A DNA stretch of 9,138 bases from Lachnospiraceae bacterium UBA4381 (lineage in GTDB: Bacteria > Bacillota > Clostridia > Lachnospirales > Lachnospiraceae), in NCBI GenBank assembly GCA_002391105.1, contig DGRT01000111.1, positions 1 through 9,138 of the forward strand, written 5' to 3'. The notes beneath the pieces were generated by a model. The model ran no database searches, had not been told where the DNA came from, and saw nothing but the letters and a program-made list of their open reading frames with translations. This document shows, one piece after another, positions 1 to 7,320 of this stretch. Numbering within the stretch: the stretch's first letter is position 1; the number at the start of each line of letters is the position of its first letter. Made by a program: the position numbers and the translations under genes.

Positions 1-61
1 TTGACCTCCCATGTTTTTTATTTGATTTATAAATTATAATCATAATATATTTATCTTAAAA
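1..61 (-). promoter_or_regulatory. AT-rich leader with Shine-Dalgarno for a gene beyond the left edge
   Basis: Read on the minus strand, this stretch follows the terminator of the three-gene unit. It is strongly AT-rich and ends in GGGAGGT (positions 4-10), a good ribosome binding site whose start codon would lie just outside the window. A perfect TATAAT lies at 33-38. The hexamer 17 bp upstream of it (TTTTAA, 56-61) matches the -35 consensus poorly, so the promoter is tentative. The layout (terminator, AT-rich promoter-like DNA, Shine-Dalgarno) suggests that another minus-strand gene starts just beyond the window as a separate transcription unit. Confidence 0.4.
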
Positions 62-62
62 G

Positions 63-83
63 TGGTGGCATTTCTGGTGGCAT
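63..83. repeat. Two-copy 9-bp direct repeat (TGGTGGCAT), 12-bp period
   Basis: TGGTGGCAT occurs at 63-71 and again at 75-83, separated by three bases. It lies between the terminator of the helix-turn-helix gene and the presumed promoter of the next gene. On the minus strand the repeat reads ATGCCACCA. It could be a regulator binding site, a slippage product or chance; nothing else in the sequence decides. Confidence 0.5.
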
Positions 84-112
84 AAAAAAGCCAGTGGATT
101 CTACTCCACTGG
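84..112 (-). terminator. Rho-independent terminator overlapping the stop codon
   Basis: On the minus strand a perfect 8-bp stem, CCAGTGGA paired with TCCACTGG (plus-strand arms 105-112 and 91-98), closes a 6-base loop. It is followed after one C by a run of six T (84-89). The TAG stop of the helix-turn-helix gene falls inside the loop (101-103), so the last coding triplets form one arm of the stem. There is no T-run on the plus-strand side, so it acts in the minus direction only. It marks the end of the peptidase-kinase-regulator unit. Confidence 0.9.
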
Positions 113-1486
113 AATACTAAGATCATCTATACAATAATTATATGCTGCAAGTTTTTCCACAAATCTTGTAAATGCTTTAGCAATATTTTTTTCCGGTACA
201 TATATTATTTTATCATTTGTAAGATACGGAACAAGAATAACATAATCATTTTCTAATACACTTATTGACCAATTATCAGATAATGATAGTTTATCCGGAT
301 CAAGAACCTCCAATGTATCATGCAATCTGCTTTTCATAACCTGAAATGCAACATCACAATCTTCTTTACTATATTCTATCCTGACTCCTACCTCTTCGAT
401 AGCATTACTCTTCATCAACTCTAAAAGACCATCATATGATATAATTTCCTTGTATGGGTGATTTACAAAACACCCGATATGTTTTTTAATGGCCTCTTTA
501 TAAGGAGCTGACACATATTTGTCAATCAGCTCATTTGTCGCAATAAAACTAAGTCCCGGTCTTTTTTCAATTATATAAAGCTTTTTGTCCTCCCTTTCAT
601 CAAGCAAATGAACATATTTTTCTTTTTCGCTGATTTTGGAAACCAGATACTCAGAATTATTTATAAGTAATTGATAACTATCTTTATAACTTTTTATCTG
701 CTCTTTTTCATCCATTATAAGCAGTTCTGTTCCATCACGACTTAAAAGAAGCACCGAATCAGTCGTAATTATATAATAAGGATACAGCACCCCCATTTGA
801 GATGAAGAATTGCCATTTGTCTTGTAGTATCTTGCTTCATAATTAAGATTCTGACTTAACAAAAAGTTAAGATACTCCTTAATTGAACCAACCACACCTT
901 CTCTTATAAAAATATTATCAACAGGTATCTCAACAAGATGCTTTATAGGAGTAACTCCGGATCTTTTATCAGAATTAATCAACTGTAAAATGTTATATAT
1001 TCCAAGTTTCCCAAGAAGCTCCAACGATACATAAATATCCAGTTCATTTTTATTATACAGAATCTCCCTGGCTATATCAGTTTTCAGGTAATCTCTGACT
1101 TTTCCAACTCCACGTATAGTTTTAGGTTTATCATCATATGCAGGATTGCCAAACAAATCATCATAAATATTAATACTTAATTTATTCTCTTTGGAGTAAT
1201 CATCGTATTCGGAAAGCAATTCTAACACGCCTGTTACAAAGTTTCTTTCAAGAAGTGTCTCGTCATCAAGAACCTCTTTCTCATACATTTCTATCAGTTC
1301 TTTTCTTTCGCTTGTAGCTATATCCAAGCCATCCAAAATACTATACAACTGTTTTTCTGTAGGATATCTGCTGCCTTTTAATATCTTATAAAATGTCGAT
1401 CTGTCTATTCCTGAATGACTGATTATAAAATTATTGGACGAACCATTTTTATCAATATAATGATTTAACAAAGAAATAAAATTCAT
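101..1486 (-). CDS. Uncharacterised helix-turn-helix (XRE-like) protein
   Basis: 461 residues, no signal peptide and no membrane segment, so probably cytoplasmic. Residues about 16-70 look like a Cro/C1-type helix-turn-helix. The recognition part is around GIDRSTFYKILKGSRYP (26-42), followed by a short helical pair ending near IEMYEKE (65-71). The rest (about 75-461) matches no domain I recognise; LYPYYIITTDSVLLLS (234-249) is its most distinctive stretch. The protein resembles, from memory only, a group of clostridial proteins with an XRE-like N-terminus and a long conserved tail of unknown function. The start is supported by AGGAGG 11 bases upstream. It is the last gene of the unit, 19 bp after the sensor kinase stop and directly before a terminator. 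Its base composition is lower in GC than its neighbours: about 27-33% in lines I counted, against 35-55%. A DNA-binding role is inferred; ligand and targets are unknown. Confidence 0.85.
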   Translation of the reverse strand: MNFISLLNHYIDKNGSSNNFIISHSGIDRSTFYKILKGSRYPTEKQLYSILDGLDIATSERKELIEMYEKEVLDDETLLERNFVTGVLELLSEYDDYSKENKLSINIYDDLFGNPAYDDKPKTIRGVGKVRDYLKTDIAREILYNKNELDIYVSLELLGKLGIYNILQLINSDKRSGVTPIKHLVEIPVDNIFIREGVVGSIKEYLNFLLSQNLNYEARYYKTNGNSSSQMGVLYPYYIITTDSVLLLSRDGTELLIMDEKEQIKSYKDSYQLLINNSEYLVSKISEKEKYVHLLDEREDKKLYIIEKRPGLSFIATNELIDKYVSAPYKEAIKKHIGCFVNHPYKEIISYDGLLELMKSNAIEEVGVRIEYSKEDCDVAFQVMKSRLHDTLEVLDPDKLSLSDNWSISVLENDYVILVPYLTNDKIIYVPEKNIAKAFTRFVEKLAAYNYCIDDLSIPVE

Positions 1487-1497
1487 AGCTATAAAGT

Positions 1498-1503
1498 CCT
1501 CCT
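1498..1503 (-). promoter_or_regulatory. Ribosome binding site of the helix-turn-helix gene
   Basis: A perfect AGGAGG on the minus strand lies in the 19-bp gap after the kinase stop codon, 11 bases before the ATG at 1484-1486. It fixes the start of the regulator. It also suggests the regulator is translated independently and well, unlike the upstream kinase, which has only a poorly spaced GAGG. Confidence 0.75.
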
Positions 1504-1505
1504 GT

Positions 1506-4500
1506 CTAACTCTTGAGACTTATATAGGTTCCCAGCAGTTCATTTATCTCAACCATATCGCCTCTTTCAATACATTCACCGAGTACCTTGATGAAGTCCA
1601 TATCCTCGGCTCCGTATTCTCCGGCACTTATCTCCTCGAATATCTCTTTTACCGCATCCATATCCTCATAGTAGGTACTTTCCTTCATACGACGAAGACT
1701 GGCAATATTAACTATATCCGCTGCTTCACTCTTCCCACCGTCAAGGACATCCGTAGTATCACGTTTTTCCTTGGTTACTGTATGCTGCTCAGCGTATTCT
1801 TCATCGGACAGTCCCTTCTCCTTCTCTACAAAGCTGAGATACTGCTCTATTGATTCATTTAATACATTCAGACAGTCAAATATAACACCAAGATTATCTC
1901 TTGCATATGCTCTGTTTCCAAGATTCATCGCATTTTCCACACGAAGCGCAATATCCGCTGCCTCTACCGCTCCAACATTCTGGCAGCCGGTACGGACACT
2001 ATGAATCTTATTTCTGAAGCCTCTGTAATCAGAACTGAATTTCTGCCTCAGCTCCTCTGCACTGTTTTTATTCTGATTATAAAATGTACTCAGGATTCTG
2101 TTATATACATCGATATTACCACCGATTCTTCCAAGCACTCCTGCCACATCAAAAAACTCTTCAAGTTTCTTAAGCCCTTCGCTGTATCTGGACTCCGTGA
2201 GATACTGTATAACGTCATTAGTCTTATGCTTAACCTTTTCCGGCGCTGCAAATCTAAGCAGAAGGCTGGCAAGGACTGTGATATCGAAAGGTTTCAGAAT
2301 AACATCCTGGAAGCCCTCATCTATGATATCCTGTCTGTTCTTGCCTATAACATCTTCTGACATCGCAATAACCGGAAGATCCTTATATTTATCATCAGCC
2401 AGATCCCTGATCTCTCTCATGGCATCTATACCATTCATTACAGGCATACCTATATCCATGAGCACCAGGTCATAATCATTTGACATGACCATATCTATAG
2501 CACTGAGACCACTGGCTGCTGTATCACATTTTATTTCCATGGCATCTATGACATCGGCAGCGACCTTTCTGCTGAGCTCATTATCATCAACCAGCAGCAG
2601 ATGCAGTTCAGGAGCCCACATTCTTTCAGCCTCTTCTCTGGATACTCGCTCAATGGTATTATCATTTAACGGAATACCATTCTTGCTCACCTCAGGAAGA
2701 CGCTGATAAAGTGAAAATGTAAATGTAGCACCTGCGCCGTACGTACTGTCAACATCTATATCACCATTCATTATCTCTGCCATCTTCTTGGCTATAGACA
2801 GACTTACTCCATTACCGGTATTTACAACCGACTGCTTGGATTCATCTATATAATATATCTCAAAAAGATGTTCCAGTCTTTCCGGACTGATACCTGTACC
2901 CGTATCAGAAACACTGAATACAAGATTTCCCTCCGTATCGTCCTCGCCTTCTCCAAGCTTATAATAATCCACAGAAAGAGTAATGGATCCCTCCTGGGTA
3001 TATTTGATAGCATTATCCAGAAGTATTTCGAGGACAGTCTTAATCTTGTCAAAATCACCAACCAGAATATCGGAAATACTTTCTCCGATATCCACCAGGA
3101 ACTTTATAGGCTGATTTGCAAGCTTGTTCATCATGCCATCTGATATATCACATATAAGAGTAGTTATGGAATAAGGCTCGCTAAGAACATCCACTGCACC
3201 GGATTCGAGTCTTGCCAGAAGGATAGTCTCATCAACCTTGCCCAGCACATCCTTTCCCTTCTCTATGATATTCATAAGCTCAGTCTGGGACTTCTCATCC
3301 TCCGCCCCGTCCTTCAGCATAGAGGAAGCCGAGCTTATCATAGCATTTATCGGCAGCTTGATATCATTACTCATATTCGCCAGGTAGTCTGTCTTTGCCG
3401 TACTATGCTTCAGGGTATCCTCATGCCTTTTTGCCAGATTTTCAAGCTCCTTATTCTTGCTGGTAAATCTTTTCCACAGCAGAAATATGACACCTATGAT
3501 AACAGCCATAGCAAGAACAATAAGAATAGTAAGACCTATCCTTACAGAACGCATTTCAAAGAAGCCCTGTTTCTTATTGATAACAAAGCTCAGATCCTGT
3601 TCACTTCTTACCCCGTCACCATTTACCGCATTTACCCTGAAGGTATATATTCCACCATCCAGATTGGTATAAACCGCCTGCATAGTCTCATTTCCACTCA
3701 GAACCTCAGGAGAAGCATCAAAGCCCACGAGCTGGTACTCTACCTGAATATTCTCTCTGTTAGAAAAGCTGAGAACGGCAAAGGATATCTCTATCCTCTG
3801 TGTATCAGATGGAACTATCAGTTCATCACCCATCTGATCAAAATAGTATTTGGAACCATCTATATCAATCTCTGAAACCGTCATCTTAGGCGGAACTTCA
3901 TTTGCGTCAATATTTCTGGTATCAAAGCTAAGCACTCCACTATTGGTACATATATAAACAACCGAATCATATACCTCACTATGAGAATTAAGAGATATGC
4001 TGCTTTCTATCCCATCCCCGCCTGCATAGTATCTTTCAGAAAGAGGATTGGTACTGAGCAGCTCCTCTTCGGTAGCATATATGAGTCCCTTAGAACCAAC
4101 GATATAAACCTTATCATCACTCATAAGAATGCTGTAAATATTATTGGAAAAGTCTATATTGCTGACAGATCTGAAGGCACCATTATACAGAGTAAGTCCA
4201 TTATTGGTACCAATCCATATACCACTTTTACCTTCGTTTATACAGGAAACAACATTGGAGGTAAGTCCGTCCGCATCAGTATAATTACTGATATGACCGT
4301 CCTCCAGTATATAAAGGCCTCCACCGTCTGAACCAATGTAGAGCTTTCCGTCACTTCCTTCAAATAAAGAGATAATATTGGAATACTCCAGACCTGTTTC
4401 ATAATTATAATTTTCGATACTTTTTTCATCCGGAGATATAATACTGATACCGTCCTCAGTTCCGACCGCAATACTTCCGTCACTAAGCTCTGCCGTACAG

Positions 4501-5780
4501 TTCACAAGATTGCTGAGAAGTCCGGAAGCCTTATTAAAGGCTTTGATAGTTCCAAAGCGCGAATACTTAACAACTCCATATCTTCTGTAGGTACTTATCC
4601 AGATATCATGGTCACTGTCAACCATGATGTCTCTGATGGATACACCCTTCAGATATTCTGTGATCTCATCCTCTACAGGTTTGTTCCATTTATTCAGAAT
4701 ATACAGTCCATCATCCGTACCGATATAAGTATAACCACCAACCTTGGCTATACTGTTACAGGAATTCTCTTCCAGCCCATATTCTCTGTTGATATTGGTA
4801 AACTTACTCTTTGCCATATAAAGGATACCGGATTTGCTTGAAGCTATCCATAGATTGCCCTCATAATCAAAAAGAATATCAGATACATAGCTGTCGATAT
4901 CAAGATTATCTATAGTCTTGAATTCATTATTTTCAAAGTAGCCTATTCCGTTATCTGTACATACATAGATTCTTTCTCCGGATGCAACTATCCTGTTGAT
5001 ACCGGATCTGGTCGTAACCTGACTGGACATATTAAAAAATCCGGTAAAGGAAAGTATCTCATTTCCGATGGTTCCGATATAGACCTTGCCGTCCTCGTCA
5101 CTGGAAATGGTACTGAGTTCCTCCTGCGTAAAGTCAGAAGAAGGTCTTTCAGATACATTTCCCTCTTCATCAATGCTAAATATGGTATTGCCGTTATATA
5201 TACCCCATATCCGGTTTCCGGCAAGCGTGATACCTTTGATGTTATGCTTTGCCAGTTCTTCGTTTCTTATAAGGGACTCAGAATCCTCATCTACGGTATA
5301 TACTCCATAAGCTGTGGCAACGTATATAGTTCCTGCCGGAGACTCACATACATCATTTACACATTTTACGCCATTATAGTATTCATCCGAAAAATGAAAC
5401 AGATCGCTGCCATGTATCATAAAAAGACCATAGTTATTGGTAGCAACCCACAGTCTGCCCTTGGAATCCTGAAACAGGGAATTGATATAATATACATCAG
5501 CCTTATCCGTATTCCACAGATTAAAAAGCTTGAATTCCACACCATTATATCTGTAAAGTCCGCCATCGGTACCCACCCATATATATCCTGACTTTGTCTG
5601 ATATATACAGTTGACCTCAGAGCTTCCGAGGCCATTATTCTGATCATATATTATCTGCTTATAGTCCGAGGTTATGTCCTCCGCTTTTATTTCTGAAACG
5701 CCAAAAAGGTATGCCGTAAAGCATACCATTATCAGCGTCATAAAGACATAAAATGAATTTTTAAGCAAATTATTCTTCAT
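1506..5780 (-). CDS. Hybrid sensor kinase: double propeller, Y_Y_Y, HisKA-like (H to N), ATPase, REC, Hpt
   Basis: 1424 residues. Domain order: signal peptide (1-33, probable cut after SEIKA); fourteen two-component propeller blades (about 45-620), with motifs such as IWVGTDGGLYRYNG at 67-80; Y_Y_Y domain (about 673-735); one membrane span (about 748-769); HisKA-like helices (about 795-860); HATPase_c (about 905-1025; N-box N923, G1 box DTGTG 959-963); receiver (about 1058-1178; D1065/D1066, phospho-acceptor D1109, S1141, K1163); Hpt (about 1205-1315; H1260 in HSVRTGCQNVG); and a short acidic helical tail (about 1355-1424). The blades would be extracellular and the signalling domains cytoplasmic. 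The H-box reads ANMSNDIKLPINAM, so the usual phospho-histidine is N805 (codon AAT at 3366-3368). The G2 box is GNGVSLSI instead of GTGLGLSI. Autophosphorylation by the standard route is therefore doubtful, although REC and Hpt look intact. There is no DNA-binding output domain. It starts 12 bp after the peptidase stop, with GAGG only one base from the ATG; an in-frame TGA upstream excludes a longer start. The ligand is unknown. Confidence 0.93.
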   Translation of the reverse strand: MKNNLLKNSFYVFMTLIMVCFTAYLFGVSEIKAEDITSDYKQIIYDQNNGLGSSEVNCIYQTKSGYIWVGTDGGLYRYNGVEFKLFNLWNTDKADVYYINSLFQDSKGRLWVATNNYGLFMIHGSDLFHFSDEYYNGVKCVNDVCESPAGTIYVATAYGVYTVDEDSESLIRNEELAKHNIKGITLAGNRIWGIYNGNTIFSIDEEGNVSERPSSDFTQEELSTISSDEDGKVYIGTIGNEILSFTGFFNMSSQVTTRSGINRIVASGERIYVCTDNGIGYFENNEFKTIDNLDIDSYVSDILFDYEGNLWIASSKSGILYMAKSKFTNINREYGLEENSCNSIAKVGGYTYIGTDDGLYILNKWNKPVEDEITEYLKGVSIRDIMVDSDHDIWISTYRRYGVVKYSRFGTIKAFNKASGLLSNLVNCTAELSDGSIAVGTEDGISIISPDEKSIENYNYETGLEYSNIISLFEGSDGKLYIGSDGGGLYILEDGHISNYTDADGLTSNVVSCINEGKSGIWIGTNNGLTLYNGAFRSVSNIDFSNNIYSILMSDDKVYIVGSKGLIYATEEELLSTNPLSERYYAGGDGIESSISLNSHSEVYDSVVYICTNSGVLSFDTRNIDANEVPPKMTVSEIDIDGSKYYFDQMGDELIVPSDTQRIEISFAVLSFSNRENIQVEYQLVGFDASPEVLSGNETMQAVYTNLDGGIYTFRVNAVNGDGVRSEQDLSFVINKKQGFFEMRSVRIGLTILIVLAMAVIIGVIFLLWKRFTSKNKELENLAKRHEDTLKHSTAKTDYLANMSNDIKLPINAMISSASSMLKDGAEDEKSQTELMNIIEKGKDVLGKVDETILLARLESGAVDVLSEPYSITTLICDISDGMMNKLANQPIKFLVDIGESISDILVGDFDKIKTVLEILLDNAIKYTQEGSITLSVDYYKLGEGEDDTEGNLVFSVSDTGTGISPERLEHLFEIYYIDESKQSVVNTGNGVSLSIAKKMAEIMNGDIDVDSTYGAGATFTFSLYQRLPEVSKNGIPLNDNTIERVSREEAERMWAPELHLLLVDDNELSRKVAADVIDAMEIKCDTAASGLSAIDMVMSNDYDLVLMDIGMPVMNGIDAMREIRDLADDKYKDLPVIAMSEDVIGKNRQDIIDEGFQDVILKPFDITVLASLLLRFAAPEKVKHKTNDVIQYLTESRYSEGLKKLEEFFDVAGVLGRIGGNIDVYNRILSTFYNQNKNSAEELRQKFSSDYRGFRNKIHSVRTGCQNVGAVEAADIALRVENAMNLGNRAYARDNLGVIFDCLNVLNESIEQYLSFVEKEKGLSDEEYAEQHTVTKEKRDTTDVLDGGKSEAADIVNIASLRRMKESTYYEDMDAVKEIFEEISAGEYGAEDMDFIKVLGECIERGDMVEINELLGTYISLKS

Positions 5781-5792
5781 ACCTCATTTAAC

Positions 5793-7220
5793 TCAGGCAT
5801 TTAAGAGAAATGCCTCATATCCTTTTTCAGCTTCATATATATCAGCCTTGGAAGTTACTTCCCACGGAGCATGCATGTTTAGAACAGCTACTCCCGAATC
5901 AATAACCTCCATACCATATAATGAAAGAATATAAGCTATAGTACCACCGCCGCCTTCATCTACCTTACCAAGCTCAGCCGTCTGGTAATATACGCCGCTT
6001 TTTTCCATGATTCCTCTGATTCTGCCCATGTACTCAGCATTTGCATCATTTGAACCGGACTTACCACGTGCACCTGTAAACTTATTGAACACAAGTCCTC
6101 TACCGAGAAATGCTGCATTCTTTGCTTCGAAGCAGCTTGCATAGAGCGGATCATATCCGGCACTTACATCAGAACTGAGCATAGATGAGTTCTTAAGACA
6201 TCTTCTAAGTGCCAGATTACTATTATAGCCTGCCAGCTCGAGTATCTCAGCAACAGTATTTTCAAAGAATCTGGACTGCATGCCTGTAGCTCCAACAGAG
6301 CCTATCTCTTCCTTATCTACCAGAAGTGTACAGGAGGTCTTCTCCGGACTCTTTACTGCAAGCTGTGCAACCAGCGAGGTATAAGCACAGACCTTGTCAT
6401 CCTGTCCATATGCGAGAATCATAGAGCTGTCCAGTCCCATATCCCGTGGCTTTCCGGCAGGTACTATCTCCAGCTCTGCTGACATGAAATCTTCTTCCTC
6501 CATGTCATATTTCTTCTTCAGTATCTCAAGAACCATCTGCTTAACAGCGTCCTTTTCTGTTTTCTTCCCCTTCTTCTCAGTATCCTTACTATCCTCATCA
6601 GATTTCTTGATCTTAAGCGGACGGGATGCTATTAAAAGATCCAGATTCTCACCTTCAACAGCTACATTTGCTTTTTTAGCCATCTGGTTCTGAGCGAGAT
6701 GAATCAGTATATCTGTCACGCAGAATACCGGATCATTATCCTCCTCTCCTATTACCACATCAACTACGGTTCCATCCGTCTTGACTACAACACCGTGTAT
6801 GGCCAGCGGAAGTGTCACCCACTGGTACTTCTTGATACCGCCATAGTAATGCGTATCCAGATAGGCAAGCTCATTTGATTCATAGAGCGGATTCTGTTTT
6901 ACGTCAAGTCTTGGAGAATCCAGATGGGCACCAAGTATATTCATTCCTTCTTCCAGGGATTTCTTACCGATATTAAACAGTGCCACAGTCTTTCCCATAC
7001 ATACACTGTATATCTTGTCTCCGGTCTTCAGCTTCTTCTGCTTCTTAACAGCCTCCTCCAGAGAAATATAGCCGGCCTCCTTTGCCTTCTCTACTATATA
7101 CCTTGTTCCTTCTCTTTCTGTCTTGCCATGAAAGAGATAGTCCTTGTAGCCTGTACATAATTCTTCAAGCTTTTTCTCATCTTTCTTACCATAGGACTTC
7201 CACGCATTCTTTCTTTCCAT
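5793..7220 (-). CDS. apeA: M18 family metallo-aminopeptidase
   Basis: 475 residues, no signal peptide: a cytoplasmic zinc-type aminopeptidase that removes N-terminal residues from peptides. M18 landmarks run in order: GAHLDSPRLD (97-106, metal ligand H99 and nearby D101), the YGQDDKVCAYTSL segment with the bridging aspartate (D274 or D275), DKEEIGSVGATGMQS (302-316, catalytic and metal glutamates E304/E305), SSDVSAGYDP (349-358, metal D351), and the C-terminal NMHAPWEV (448-455, metal H450). The length and the DVSAGYDP form, in place of the AH-HPN form of the other subgroup, fit the type-1 (ApeA-like) branch. A lysine- and acid-rich stretch at about 203-228 looks like a flexible insert. The start is set by AAGGAG 7 bases upstream (7228-7233), and a good promoter lies just before it. 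It is the first gene of the unit with the sensor kinase. The family assignment is firm; substrate preference is not visible. Confidence 0.95.
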   Translation of the reverse strand: MERKNAWKSYGKKDEKKLEELCTGYKDYLFHGKTEREGTRYIVEKAKEAGYISLEEAVKKQKKLKTGDKIYSVCMGKTVALFNIGKKSLEEGMNILGAHLDSPRLDVKQNPLYESNELAYLDTHYYGGIKKYQWVTLPLAIHGVVVKTDGTVVDVVIGEEDNDPVFCVTDILIHLAQNQMAKKANVAVEGENLDLLIASRPLKIKKSDEDSKDTEKKGKKTEKDAVKQMVLEILKKKYDMEEEDFMSAELEIVPAGKPRDMGLDSSMILAYGQDDKVCAYTSLVAQLAVKSPEKTSCTLLVDKEEIGSVGATGMQSRFFENTVAEILELAGYNSNLALRRCLKNSSMLSSDVSAGYDPLYASCFEAKNAAFLGRGLVFNKFTGARGKSGSNDANAEYMGRIRGIMEKSGVYYQTAELGKVDEGGGGTIAYILSLYGMEVIDSGVAVLNMHAPWEVTSKADIYEAEKGYEAFLLNA

Positions 7221-7227
7221 TTGTTCG

Positions 7228-7272
7228 CTCCTTAATTAAAGTATTATATAACCCGAAACAATATTCTGATAA
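7228..7272 (-). promoter_or_regulatory. Promoter and ribosome binding site of the peptidase-kinase-regulator unit
   Basis: On the minus strand TTATCA (7267-7272, four of six -35 consensus bases) is followed after 18 bp by a perfect TATAAT (7243-7248). A start point near 7236 would give a leader of only about 16 bases carrying AAGGAG (7228-7233), 7 bases before the ATG. This is the only convincing promoter between argD and the left terminator. It should drive all three genes, because the internal gaps (12 and 19 bp) are too short for further promoters. Confidence 0.6.
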
Positions 7273-7320
7273 TACTCCTCTGACATTTATCTGAAATGTA
7301 TATAGCCTGATCTATAAGCA

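Noticed and set aside
1..40. Plus-strand promoter using TTGACC (1-6) or TTGATT (22-27) with TATAAT (35-40)
   Set aside because: The spacings are 28 and 7 bp, outside the usable range, and no plus-strand gene follows.
1771..2475. Plus-strand open frames of 77-119 codons opposite the kinase
   Set aside because: They lie antisense to conserved receiver and Hpt coding sequence and show no recognisable motif, so they are shadows of the real frame.
3405..3875. 156-codon plus-strand open frame opposite the membrane span and Y_Y_Y region
   Set aside because: The opposite strand encodes a continuous, well-recognised domain order; the plus-strand product has no recognisable family features.
7283..7316. 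Two small inverted repeats (ACATTT/AAATGT and TATAG/CTATA) after the argD stop, considered as an argD terminator
   Set aside because: The stems are only 6 and 5 bp, AT-rich and without a following T-run on the minus strand; they could arise by chance in such DNA.
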